64,000 nt of DNA from Streptomyces sp. V4I2. GTDB lineage: Bacteria; Actinomycetota; Actinomycetes; Streptomycetales; Streptomycetaceae. The notes below the pieces were generated by a model, which saw only the letters and a program-made list of their open reading frames with translations, made no database searches and was not told where the DNA came from. This document shows positions 53,994 to 62,111 of the stretch, piece after piece. Numbering within the stretch: the stretch's first letter is position 1; every line of letters starts with the position of its first letter. The position numbers were made by a program, and so were the translations under genes. The DNA is taken from positions 1,984,001 to 2,048,000 of the forward strand of contig NZ_JAUSZM010000003.1 in assembly GCF_030817655.1 (NCBI RefSeq), given 5' to 3'.

Positions 53994-54016
53994 CTATCAG
54001 GCAGGGTTCCTGATAG
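53994..54016 (+). promoter_or_regulatory. Operator between the ROK regulator and the MFS gene
   Basis: CTATCAGG (53994-54001), 7 bases, CCTGATAG (54009-54016): perfect inverted repeat. It overlaps a possible MFS promoter TTATCT (53990-53995), 18 bp, TAGTTT (54014-54019). Likely ROK binding site controlling both genes. Confidence 0.7.
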
Positions 54017-54063
54017 TTTACGGCGGCGCCGCGAGGCACCCAAATCCTGGGAGGGGTCAGAGA

Positions 54064-55275
54064 ATGAGCGAAGTGGTCCAGGACCGACACGTGGTGAGGC
54101 GGGCCCGGTACGCCGTGGCCGCCGTCTTCGCCGTGCACGGAGCCGTGACCGGCTCGTTCGCCACCCGGGTGCCGTGGATCCAGGACCACGCGTCGGTGAG
54201 TGCGGGGCAACTCGGCCTCGCCCTGGCCTTCCCCGCGCTCGGCGCGTCCCTGGCGATGCCGCTCGCGGGCAGTATCAGCCACCGCTTCGGCGCCCGGAAC
54301 GCCCTGCGCGGGCTGATCGCGCTGTGGACCCTCTCGCTCGTCCTGCCGTCCCTGGCCCCGAACCTCCTCACCCTCTGCCTGGCCCTGTTCGTCTACGGCG
54401 CGACGGCCGGCATGGCGGACGTGGCGATGAACGCGCTCGGCGTCGAGGTCGAGAACCGCATGGGCCGCTCGATCATGTCCGGCCTGCACGGACTGTGGAG
54501 CGCGGGCGCCCTGATCGGTTCGGCGGCAGGCACCCTCGCCGCGCATCTCGGTGCGGACGCCCGGCTGCACCACGCGCTGGCGGCCGGGGTCCTGACCGTG
54601 GTCGGTGTCGCCTCCTGCGCGTGGGTGCTGGACCTTCAGCCCGCCGAGGACGAGGAGCCGCCGCCCCGGTTCGCGCTGCCGCCCCGGTCGGCGCTGCTCA
54701 TCGGCGCGGTGGGGTTCTGCGCGGTCTTCGCGGAAGGCGCGAGCCTGGACTGGTCGGCGGTGTATCTGCGCGACCGGCTGGAGTCCTCGGCGGGGCTGGC
54801 GGCCGCGTGCACCACGGGCTTCACGCTCACCATGGCGCTCGCCCGGATCGTGGGCGACAAGGTGGTGGACCGGTACGGCTCCGTGCGCACGGTTCGCGTC
54901 GGCGGAGTCCTCGCGGTGCTCGGCGGACTCCTCATCGTCGTCGCGGACCATCCGGCCGCGGCGATGGGCGGGTTCGCGCTGATGGGTCTCGGCATCGCCG
55001 TCGTCGTACCGCTGTGTTTCGCCGCGGCGGGCCGCAGCGGATCGAACCCCAGCCTGGCCATCGCCGGCGTCGCGACCATCACGTACACGTCGGGTCTGAT
55101 CGCGCCGAGCGCGATCGGCGGTATCGCCGAGGCGACCAGCCTGACCGTGTCGTTCGGCCTGGTGACGGTGCTGGCGTGCGGGCTCGTGGCCTTCGCGGGC
55201 GTCCTGCGCGCGGGCGACCGCGACCGGCCGAAGGTCGATCGGCAGGCCGCGCCGGTTCCCGACCCCCGACCCTGA
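54064..55275 (+). CDS. MFS transporter, FucP/YbjJ-like
   Basis: 403 residues, about 12 helices; ATG after GGGAGGGG. Features: HGAVTGSFATRVPWIQDHAS in helix 1, GSISHRFGARNALRGLI loop, GMADVAMNALGVEVENRMGR, SIMSGLHGLWSAGALIG and FAEGASLDWSAVYLRD, typical of the YbjJ-type inner-membrane MFS group. Probably a sugar or sugar-derivative transporter under control of the ROK repressor. Followed after 22 bp by the APH-like kinase, probably the same transcript. Confidence 0.87.
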   Translation: MSEVVQDRHVVRRARYAVAAVFAVHGAVTGSFATRVPWIQDHASVSAGQLGLALAFPALGASLAMPLAGSISHRFGARNALRGLIALWTLSLVLPSLAPNLLTLCLALFVYGATAGMADVAMNALGVEVENRMGRSIMSGLHGLWSAGALIGSAAGTLAAHLGADARLHHALAAGVLTVVGVASCAWVLDLQPAEDEEPPPRFALPPRSALLIGAVGFCAVFAEGASLDWSAVYLRDRLESSAGLAAACTTGFTLTMALARIVGDKVVDRYGSVRTVRVGGVLAVLGGLLIVVADHPAAAMGGFALMGLGIAVVVPLCFAAAGRSGSNPSLAIAGVATITYTSGLIAPSAIGGIAEATSLTVSFGLVTVLACGLVAFAGVLRAGDRDRPKVDRQAAPVPDPRP

Positions 55276-55297
55276 AACCGTCGCTCCAGGACCGCGT

Positions 55298-56185
55298 GTG
55301 AATCCCACCCTGCCCCACCTCTCGAACGACGACGCGGGCCGCCTGCACGAGTTGCTCGGCGCGCGGCCCGTGCACGCCCACCGGCTCACCGAGCGCGGCT
55401 ACTCCAACGTCCACCGCCTGCTGGTGGGCCTGGACGACGGGCGTTCGGCGTTCGTGAAGCGGGCGGCCGACCCGCAGACGGCCGGCTGGTTGCGGGACGA
55501 ACACCGCGCCTATGCGGAACTCGGCGGCTCCTTCATGCCCCGGCTGCTCGGCTGGGTCGACGCAGAGCATCCGCTCCTCGTCCTGGAGGACCTGTCGTCC
55601 TGCCACTGGCCGCCGCCTTGGTCCTCCCAACAGGTCGGTGCCGTCCTCGACGCGCTCGCGGAACTCGCCGCGTGCCGCCCCTTTCCGGGCCTTGGCAAGG
55701 TCACCGGGACCGTGCACGCGCAGAGCGGCTGGGCGGAGGTGGCCCGCGACCCCGCCCCCTTCCTCGCCCTCGGTCTGTGCTCGCCCGGCTGGCTCGACCG
55801 GGCGCTTTTGGCACTCCTGGACGCCTCGGGCGACGCCACGTGCCTGGACGGCGACGCGGTGCTCCACCTCGACGTGCGCAGCGACAACCTCTGCTTCCGG
55901 GACGGCAGGGCGCTTCTGGTCGACTGGAACCTCGCGGCCGTCGGCGACGCGCGCTACGACATCGCCTTCTGGCTGCCGAGCCTGCACGCCGAAGGAGGGC
56001 CGCCGCCGGAATCGGTCGCCTCGGTCCCGCCCGAACACGTCGCGCTGGTCGCCGGGTTCTTCGCCTGCCGCGCCGGGCTGCCGGTGATCCCGGCGGCGCC
56101 GCGGGTCCGGGACGTCCAGCTGAGCCAGCTGAGGACGGCGCTGCCCTGGTGCGCACGGGTGCTCGGGCTGCCGGAGCCCGGCTGA
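55298..56185 (+). CDS. Aminoglycoside phosphotransferase-fold kinase
   Basis: 295 residues, GTG start. Protein-kinase-like small-molecule kinase: ATP lobe with AFVKRAADPQTA (Lys), hinge LLVLEDLSSC, catalytic loop LHLDVRSDN (HxDxxxxN), metal Asp in LLVDWNLAAVGDARYDIAFW. Such enzymes phosphorylate sugars, choline, homoserine or antibiotics. Linked to an MFS transporter under a ROK regulator, a sugar or aminosugar is a fair guess; a true resistance role is not supported. Confidence 0.87.
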   Translation: MNPTLPHLSNDDAGRLHELLGARPVHAHRLTERGYSNVHRLLVGLDDGRSAFVKRAADPQTAGWLRDEHRAYAELGGSFMPRLLGWVDAEHPLLVLEDLSSCHWPPPWSSQQVGAVLDALAELAACRPFPGLGKVTGTVHAQSGWAEVARDPAPFLALGLCSPGWLDRALLALLDASGDATCLDGDAVLHLDVRSDNLCFRDGRALLVDWNLAAVGDARYDIAFWLPSLHAEGGPPPESVASVPPEHVALVAGFFACRAGLPVIPAAPRVRDVQLSQLRTALPWCARVLGLPEPG

Positions 56186-56201
56186 CCCGCCTGGGGTGCT
56201 G

Positions 56202-57392
56202 TCAGCGCGCCAACTCGTAGGCGTACGACGGCGTGAACGTGCCCGGTGCCCCCTTGCAGCCGTCCGACTCCCCCGGCAGCTTCACCCACAGATAGCCATC
56301 GATCCGCGCCTCCCCCGTGCTCAGCGTGGGCGTGCGGCCGAGCTTGCGGCCGGACGGGTCGCACCACTCGCCGTCGGCCGGGGCGCCGTTGCCGTTGCGG
56401 CTGGTGTCGATGACGGCGCCGAGGCCGGCCGGGCCGCCCAGGGCGTCGAGGACCTGGCGGTCGTAGGCGATCTCGTCGTCCGTGCGGTGGAAGTTGGAGA
56501 CGTTGCTGAAGACACCGTCGGAGGAGGCGGCCGAGGCGGCGCCGGCCTGCCGCAGCCAGCCCGCCTGTTTCGCCGGGGCGTTCCAGCCGGAGTGGCCGGC
56601 GTCGTAGTAGACCCGTGCCTTGGGGTTGGCGGCCTTGAGGACGCGGCCCGCGCGCGCCAACGAGGCGAATCGGCGCCCGCGTTCGCCGGCCGAGAGGCAC
56701 TCGGTCTGGGCCACCGAGTCGGGCTCCAGGATCACGATGACCTCGCCGGAGCCCAGCCCGGCGGCGAAGGCGTCGATCCAGTCGTCGTACGCGTCGAGGT
56801 CGGGCGCACCGCCCTGCGAGGCGCCTCCGCAGTCGCGGCCGGGGATGGCGTACGGCACGACGACGGGCACCCGGCCCTGGGTGCTGCCGCCGGCGGTGAC
56901 CGCGCGGACCCGGGAGGTGATGGTCGACGGCGTGAAGTCGGCGAACCAGACGGCCGCGGGCTGGTCGGCTATCCGGGACGCTATGACCGCGTGGCGCGGA
57001 TCGCCGTCGTTGGCGCGCACCCACTCGAGCACCTGGGACTCCGGGTAGCGGTAGAGCCGGGTGGAGACGGCGGGAGACTGCTTCTTCTCCGTCTTCGTGG
57101 GGGACGGCGAGGGGCTCGCCTTCTTCTTCGGGGACGGCGAGGCCGAGGGACTCGCGCTGGGCGAGGCGGACGACGGCGTCGGAACGGCGGGCAGGGGCGC
57201 CAGATACGGCGAACTGGTCACCTCGGGCCTCGCTGTGTCGGAGTCCTGCCGGCCGTCGAGGGCGGACAGCATCCCGGACACGGTGCCAATCGCGACCACC
57301 ACCGAGGCCGCCGCGACCATGGCGCCACGCCGCGCGGTCCGCCTGCGCTCGGCCCGGCGCGTGGCCCGACGATGCGCACGTGAGCCTGACAC
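56202..57392 (-). CDS. Secreted or membrane-anchored glycoside hydrolase family 6 protein
   Basis: 396 residues, GTG at 57392 after GGGAG. An Arg-rich n-region of 25 residues, one hydrophobic helix (MVAAASVVVAIGTVSGMLSA), then a Ser/Pro/Lys linker (about 70-115) and the GH6 barrel. Barrel motifs: PVVVPYAIPGRDCGG, EVIVILEPDSVAQ (catalytic Asp), YYDAGHSGWNAP, IDTSRNGNG and YLWVKLPGESDGC. Hydrolyses beta-1,4-glucan. The long basic n-region makes either a late-cut signal or an anchor possible. No carbohydrate-binding module. Confidence 0.9.
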   Translation of the reverse strand: MSGSRAHRRATRRAERRRTARRGAMVAAASVVVAIGTVSGMLSALDGRQDSDTARPEVTSSPYLAPLPAVPTPSSASPSASPSASPSPKKKASPSPSPTKTEKKQSPAVSTRLYRYPESQVLEWVRANDGDPRHAVIASRIADQPAAVWFADFTPSTITSRVRAVTAGGSTQGRVPVVVPYAIPGRDCGGASQGGAPDLDAYDDWIDAFAAGLGSGEVIVILEPDSVAQTECLSAGERGRRFASLARAGRVLKAANPKARVYYDAGHSGWNAPAKQAGWLRQAGAASAASSDGVFSNVSNFHRTDDEIAYDRQVLDALGGPAGLGAVIDTSRNGNGAPADGEWCDPSGRKLGRTPTLSTGEARIDGYLWVKLPGESDGCKGAPGTFTPSYAYELAR

Positions 57393-57503
57393 GGTGCAGC
57401 TCCCCCCCCTGTTGCTCTCCCCACGGCGGGCGCGTTCCCCCGTTCTGGGGAAGCGTCGGGCCCGCCGGTACCCGGGCCAGCCTAAAGGTGCGACTCTGCC
57501 CCC

Positions 57504-58214
57504 ATGGTGCAATGCGAACAAGTCACCACCCCCGTCGAGCGAGTCACCACCCCCGTCGACGAGGTCGTCTACCGGATGCGCGCGCTGGACGCGAGCCTGC
57601 CGGCGCGCGACGGCCTCGCGGTCTTCAACCGCGTCTACCTCGCCGTCACCGAGGCCGTCGACCGGCGTATCGACAGCGGGCAGTTCGGGGACGCGCGGGC
57701 CGCGATCACGCTGGACGTGCGGTTCGCCGAGCGCTACCTGGACGCCGTCGAGGCGGTGGCCGACGAGCGGCGCCCGCCGGCCTGCTGGCGGCCCCTGTTC
57801 CAGATGCGCCGCCATCCCGGCGTACGACCGTTGCAGTTCGCGCTGGCGGGCATCAACGCGCACATCGGGCACGACCTGGCGCTGGCCGTCGTGGACACCT
57901 GTCGTACGCTCGGCTGCGAACCCGTCGACGTGGAGGACGAGTTCGACCGCGTGGGCGATCTCCTCGTCTCGCTGGAGGAGCGCATCCGCGAAGAGCTGAT
58001 GCCGGGCCCCGACCTCCTCCAGATCGCCGACCCGCTCACCCATCTGCTCGGCTCGTGGAGCCTGGAGCGCGCCCGGGAGGCGACGTGGACGGCGGCGCGG
58101 GCCCTGTGGGTGCTGCGCCGGCTGCCCGACGTCGCCGAGGAGTTCGCCGAGCGCCTGGACGCGGCGGTGGGCCTGGCGGGACGCATGCTGCTCACGCCGT
58201 TGTCCGACCGGTGA
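57504..58214 (+). CDS. DUF5995-family protein
   Basis: 236 residues, soluble. Family stretches: FNRVYLAVTEAVDRRIDSGQ, WRPLFQMRRHPGVRPLQFAL, AGINAHIGHDLALAVVDTC (His residues) and EDEFDRVGDLLVSLEE. The conserved His/Asp set hints at a metal-binding helical bundle, but function is unknown. The N-terminus holds two 21-bp tandem copies encoding VTTPVER/VTTPVDE, so the true start may lie after them. The gene ends 37 bp before the IS. Confidence 0.82.
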   Translation: MVQCEQVTTPVERVTTPVDEVVYRMRALDASLPARDGLAVFNRVYLAVTEAVDRRIDSGQFGDARAAITLDVRFAERYLDAVEAVADERRPPACWRPLFQMRRHPGVRPLQFALAGINAHIGHDLALAVVDTCRTLGCEPVDVEDEFDRVGDLLVSLEERIREELMPGPDLLQIADPLTHLLGSWSLERAREATWTAARALWVLRRLPDVAEEFAERLDAAVGLAGRMLLTPLSDR

Positions 58215-58250
58215 TCCTTGCCCGACCGAGATCCTTGCCCGGCCGGTGAC

Positions 58251-59240
58251 CTAGGTGTATTGCCCTGAGAGGTTGGGGACGCGGCTGGCGGGTGGTTGGC
58301 CTTTCAGCGCGGTGTGTCCGCGGTGGTGATTGTAGGTGTGCAGCCAGTCGGGGAACGCTTGGCGTCGTTCGGTCTCTGAGTGGTAGGGGCGGGCGTAGGC
58401 CCACTCGTCGAGCAGGGTGCGGTTGAAGCGTTCGACCTTCCCGTTGGTCTGCGGCCGGTAGGGCCGGGTGCGCTTGTGGGTGATCCCGGCTGCGGTGAGC
58501 AGGTCGCGCCAGTCTCGTGAGCGGTAGCAGGAGCCGTTGTCGGTCAGGACCCGTTCGACCGTGATGCCGGCCTGGGTGAAGAACGCCTGGGCACGGGTCC
58601 AGAAGCCGGTGGCGGTCTCCTTCTTCTCATCCGCGTGGATCTCGCTGTAGGCCAGTCGGGAGTGGTCGTCGACGGCGGTGTGGAGGTAGCTGTAGCCGGC
58701 GTTCGGGCGGTTCTTGCGTCCTGCTTGGCGGCCCAGCACTTTGTGTCCGCCGCCGTCGGGGATGTTGCCGAGCTTCTTGATGTCGACGTGCACCAGCTCG
58801 CCGGGACGTTCACGTTCGTAGCGGCGTATGACGCGGCCGGTGGCCCGGTCCAGGTGGGTGAGGCGGGCCAGGCCGTAGCGGGTCAGCACACGGTGAACGG
58901 TCGAGGGCACCAGGTGCAGCAGGTGCGCGATGCGGGCCGGTCCCCAGCGGCGCAGGACACGGACCTTGATGATGCGCCGCTCGGTGCGGGTCGGTGTCCT
59001 GCGCGGGCTGGTACGCGGGCGGCTGGAGAGGTCGCTCATGCCTGCTTCGCCGAACGTCCGGTAGCGGTCGGCCCAGCGCTGGGCGGTGGTCGGCGAGACC
59101 TGGAAGCGTTCGGCAGCCCGGCGCAGGGGCCAGCCGTCCTCGACCACGCAACGGGCCAGGCGCAGTCGTCCGGTCTCGGTCAGGGGTGCATTACGGTGGG
59201 ACACGAGGGCCTTTCGGTCGGTGTCGACGTCGCAATCCAC
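58251..59240 (-). CDS. IS481-family transposase
   Basis: 329 residues, GTG at 59240. N-terminal helix-turn-helix modules (RLRLARCVVEDGWPLRRAAE, VSPTTAQRWADRYR) and the DDE integrase core: VHVDIKKLGNIPDGGG (Asp), VLTDNGSCYRSRDW (Asp), RPQTNGKVERFNRTLLDEWA (Glu). Intact, so possibly active. The reading frame runs to the very end of the element; its TAG stop is formed by the CTAG target duplication. Confidence 0.95.
   Translation of the reverse strand: MDCDVDTDRKALVSHRNAPLTETGRLRLARCVVEDGWPLRRAAERFQVSPTTAQRWADRYRTFGEAGMSDLSSRPRTSPRRTPTRTERRIIKVRVLRRWGPARIAHLLHLVPSTVHRVLTRYGLARLTHLDRATGRVIRRYERERPGELVHVDIKKLGNIPDGGGHKVLGRQAGRKNRPNAGYSYLHTAVDDHSRLAYSEIHADEKKETATGFWTRAQAFFTQAGITVERVLTDNGSCYRSRDWRDLLTAAGITHKRTRPYRPQTNGKVERFNRTLLDEWAYARPYHSETERRQAFPDWLHTYNHHRGHTALKGQPPASRVPNLSGQYT
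58255..58281 (+). repeat. Left terminal inverted repeat of the IS
   Basis: 27-bp end beginning GTGTATTGCCC. Matches the opposite end at 20 of 27 positions, with identical GTGT tip and AGGTTG core. Confidence 0.85.
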
Positions 59241-59296
59241 ACCGAACTCGAAAGGTCCTCACCTGTTCAAGATCCCTCAGCTGAGACCTGCCTCAC

Positions 59297-59323
59297 CGTC
59301 CACAACCTTCCGGGACAGAACAC
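59297..59323 (-). repeat. Right terminal inverted repeat of the IS
   Basis: Reads GTGTTCTGTCCC on the minus strand from 59323. Partner of the left end. Confidence 0.85.
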
Positions 59324-61021
59324 CTAGTCCTCGGGGAGTTCGACGGGTGCGATCTCGTCGTACACGTCCCCCGGCCCGGGGTTCGTGGCGTCGGTCGTCC
59401 CGCCGAAGTGGTGCATGACGCCCCACACCGCGTTCAGCGCGGTCTGCACGGCGCCCTCGGCCCAGCCGGCCGTCCAGGAGATGTCGTCGCCGGCGAGGAA
59501 GATGCCCCGCTTGTCCTCGGGCAGCCGGTCCTGCATGAAGTGGGTGAACAGGCGCCGCTGGTAGCGGTAGTGGCCGGGCAGGTTGGCCTTGAACGCGCCC
59601 ATGAAGTAGGGCTCGTTCTCCCAGGACACCGTCACCGGGTTGCCGATGATGTGCTTCCTGATGTCGACCTTCGGATAGATCTCGCGGAGCGACTTCAGCA
59701 TGACCTCCATCCGCTCGTTGGCGGACAGCGGCAGCCACTTCAGGCTGTCGTCGCACCAGGTGTACGACAGACAGATCACGGCCGGCTTGTCCGGACCGTC
59801 GTCCAGGAGGTAGGTCCCGCGGGTCATGCGGTCGGTGAGGGTCATCGACATGACGTCGCGGCCGGTCTGCTCGTCCTTGTCCAGCCAGAACGGCCGGTCC
59901 ACGGGCACGAAGAGCTTCGACGACTCCATGTAGTGCGTCCGCTCGATCGCCGTCCAGTGGTCGATCGGGAAGAGCGAGTCGTCGCAGGCGATCTTCGACA
60001 GCAGCATCCAGGACTGGGCGGTGAAGACCGCCGCCCGGAAGGTGCGGATGTCGCCGTCCGCGTCGGTCACGGTGATCCCGTTGCCCGCGGTGCGGTGCAG
60101 CCGGGTCACGGCCGGGCGGGGTTCGCCGCCCTCGTGCAGGCTCGCGAGCGAGATGCCGTACGGCCAGTGGACGATCTTCTCCGGCTCGCGCTCCCACAGG
60201 CGCAGCGGCAGCTGCTGGGAGCCGCCGACGATGCCGCGGTGGTGGTCGTCGGCCTCGGTGTAGACGACCCGGAGGATTTCGAGGATGGAGTTGGGGAAGT
60301 CGGTGTCCCAGCCTCCCGTCCCGAAGCCGACCTGGCCGAAGATCTCGCGGTGCCGGAAGGACCTGAAGGCCTCGGAGTCGCAGAGGAAGCCGTAGAAGGT
60401 CTGGTTGTCGAGCTTCTCGACGAGCTTCGCCCAGATCTCGCGGATGCGCGGCACGTCCCGCTCGCGCATCGCCCGGTTCATGTCGGAGAAGTCGGCGCCC
60501 TCTTCGAGGCACGCGTTCCAGGCGGCCGCGACGTCGCGGTAGACCTGGGGCAGGTCGTCGGCCGTCTCGGCGTAGTGGGACTCGCCCTTGAGGTCGACGA
60601 CGGTCGAAGGGGTCGTCTCCGCGAGGGGGTTGGGGAAGGGCCGGGTCGTAAGGCCCACCAGGTCGATGTAGTGCTGGAGGGCCGTGGAGGAGGGCGGGAA
60701 ACGCATCGCGCCCATCTCGGCGGTGAGGGACGGGTCGCAGCCGTCGAAGCCCACCGTGCGCAGCCGGCCGCCGATCCGGTCGGCCTCGTAGACGACCGGC
60801 TTGAGGCCCATCTTCATCAGCTCGTACGCGGCCACGATGCCGGACAGGCCGCCGCCGATGACCGCGACCTCGGTGCCGTGCTCGGTCGCCGGTATCTGGC
60901 CGAGGCCCGCCGGGTGGGCGAGGAAGTCGTCGTACGCGTAGGGGAAGTCCGGGCCGAACATGGTGATCGGCGGCTGCTGCTCGTCTGCGTGCTCGACGGC
61001 GTTGGGCACGGTGGACGTCAT
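59324..61021 (-). CDS. davB: FAD-dependent L-lysine 2-monooxygenase-like amine oxidase (DavB-like)
   Basis: 565 residues, ATG at 61021 after AAGGAG. FAD motif VAVIGGGLSGIVAAYELMKM then VVYEADRIGGRLRT, and a C-terminal GIFLAGDDISWTAGWAEGAV. Strings such as ITMFGPDFPYAYDDFLAHPA, GQVGFGTGGWDTDFPNS and PGHYRYQRRLFTHFMQ closely follow Pseudomonas DavB as I recall it. DavB turns L-lysine into 5-aminovaleramide. The next gene is the matching amidase. Other L-amino-acid oxidase/monooxygenase activities (Trp, Phe) remain possible. The stop codon TAG now lies within the IS target duplication. Confidence 0.85.
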   Translation of the reverse strand: MTSTVPNAVEHADEQQPPITMFGPDFPYAYDDFLAHPAGLGQIPATEHGTEVAVIGGGLSGIVAAYELMKMGLKPVVYEADRIGGRLRTVGFDGCDPSLTAEMGAMRFPPSSTALQHYIDLVGLTTRPFPNPLAETTPSTVVDLKGESHYAETADDLPQVYRDVAAAWNACLEEGADFSDMNRAMRERDVPRIREIWAKLVEKLDNQTFYGFLCDSEAFRSFRHREIFGQVGFGTGGWDTDFPNSILEILRVVYTEADDHHRGIVGGSQQLPLRLWEREPEKIVHWPYGISLASLHEGGEPRPAVTRLHRTAGNGITVTDADGDIRTFRAAVFTAQSWMLLSKIACDDSLFPIDHWTAIERTHYMESSKLFVPVDRPFWLDKDEQTGRDVMSMTLTDRMTRGTYLLDDGPDKPAVICLSYTWCDDSLKWLPLSANERMEVMLKSLREIYPKVDIRKHIIGNPVTVSWENEPYFMGAFKANLPGHYRYQRRLFTHFMQDRLPEDKRGIFLAGDDISWTAGWAEGAVQTALNAVWGVMHHFGGTTDATNPGPGDVYDEIAPVELPED

Positions 61022-61071
61022 GGGGTACGGACTCCTTGCACGAAAAGAACTCGGGGGAAGCTGAGGGGGTT

Positions 61072-61860
61072 TCAGGCCAGGGACCCGTAGAGGCCGGGGC
61101 GCCGGTCCTTCAGGTACGGGTTCGCCTCGCGGGACGCGGCGAGGAACGCGGGGTCGACGTCGGCGAGGAGCAGCTCCGCACCGCGTCCGGCGCGGGTGCG
61201 GGCGACCCCGTCGGGCCCGGCGAGGGTGGACAGGCCGACGAAGTCGAACTCCCCTTCCTGGCCGACCCGGTTGACGTACGCCACGTACATCTGGTTCTCG
61301 AAGGCCCGCACCGGAATGACCGACTCGGCGACGAACTGGAACGGGTGCATCTGCGCGGTCGGCACGAGGAGGAGGTCGGTGCCGGCGAGGGCGTGGGCGC
61401 GGACGTTCTCCGGGAACTCGACGTCGTAGCAGATCATCAGGCCGACCCGCAGCCCGTCGAGCTCGGCCTGTACGACCGCCTGGTCGCCCGGCGTGAAGTG
61501 GTCGCGCTCGAAGCAGCCGAAGAGGTGGGTCTTGCGGTAGCCGGCGAGGCGGGTGCCCTCGGCGGAGATCAGCTGGGCGGAGTTGTACACCGCGTCCCCG
61601 GCCCGCTCGGGGTAGCCGTAGGCGATCGCGAGGCCGTGCCGACCGGCGGTCTCGGCGATCGCGTCCGCGGACTCGCCGTCGGCGGGCTCGGCGAGGCGGG
61701 CGATGTCGTCGCCGATGGCGTACCCGGTGAGGAACAACTCCGGCGCCACGAGCAGCCCGGCGCCCGCGGCGGCGGCGCGGCCCGCGGCCTCGTCGAGGAC
61801 CTTGAGGTTCTCGACGCTCGAGCCGGGGCGGCCGGAGCTCTGGAGCAGGGCGGTGCGCAT
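61072..61860 (-). CDS. davA: Carbon-nitrogen hydrolase, 5-aminovaleramidase-like (DavA-like)
   Basis: 262 residues, nitrilase superfamily. Catalytic triad visible: Glu41 (APELFLTGY), Lys110 (GYRKTHLFG), Cys144 (MICYDVEFPE). Size and pairing with the DavB-like oxidase (50 bp apart, davA first) indicate hydrolysis of 5-aminovaleramide to 5-aminovalerate. The later steps (DavT, DavD) are not in the window. If the oxidase acts on tryptophan instead, this would be an indole-acetamide hydrolase. Confidence 0.87.
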   Translation of the reverse strand: MRTALLQSSGRPGSSVENLKVLDEAAGRAAAAGAGLLVAPELFLTGYAIGDDIARLAEPADGESADAIAETAGRHGLAIAYGYPERAGDAVYNSAQLISAEGTRLAGYRKTHLFGCFERDHFTPGDQAVVQAELDGLRVGLMICYDVEFPENVRAHALAGTDLLLVPTAQMHPFQFVAESVIPVRAFENQMYVAYVNRVGQEGEFDFVGLSTLAGPDGVARTRAGRGAELLLADVDPAFLAASREANPYLKDRRPGLYGSLA

Positions 61861-62111
61861 GCGTGTTCCTCACCGGGCTGAAGAGTGGCGGAAGGGCGGC
61901 GAAAGGGTGGTTGTGGGGGCCATGTAGACGGTACGGGCGGCGGCCTCGGGCGGACAAGAAGGAGCTGTTGCGCGTGCGTGAGCGATTCGTTGCGTGCGCC
62001 GGGCGTGCGGCGGTGATTCGTTGCGCTCGCCGCGCGCCGCTCCGTACCGGCGCCGCGGCGGGGGCGAGAAGCCTGCCGGTGCCGAACCACCCCACCCGCC
62101 CGCCGGCACGG

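Larger units (their letters stand above)
58255..59323 (-). mobile_element. IS481-type insertion sequence, 1069 bp, flanked by CTAG duplications
   Basis: Terminal inverted repeats GTGTATTGCCCTGAGAGG at 58255 and GTGTTCTGTCCCGGAAGG read inward from 59323; 20 of the first 27 positions match. Both ends are bordered by CTAG (58251-58254 and 59324-59327), the presumed 4-bp target duplication. One complete transposase gene. Inserted exactly at the stop codon of the DavB-like gene. Confidence 0.9.

Noticed and set aside
55298..56185. Antibiotic resistance (aminoglycoside phosphotransferase) gene
   Set aside because: Only the general kinase motifs are shared; neighbours suggest sugar metabolism.
59408..61090. 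560-codon plus-strand frame opposite the DavB-like gene
   Set aside because: Shadow; the opposite strand has clear FAD-enzyme motifs throughout.
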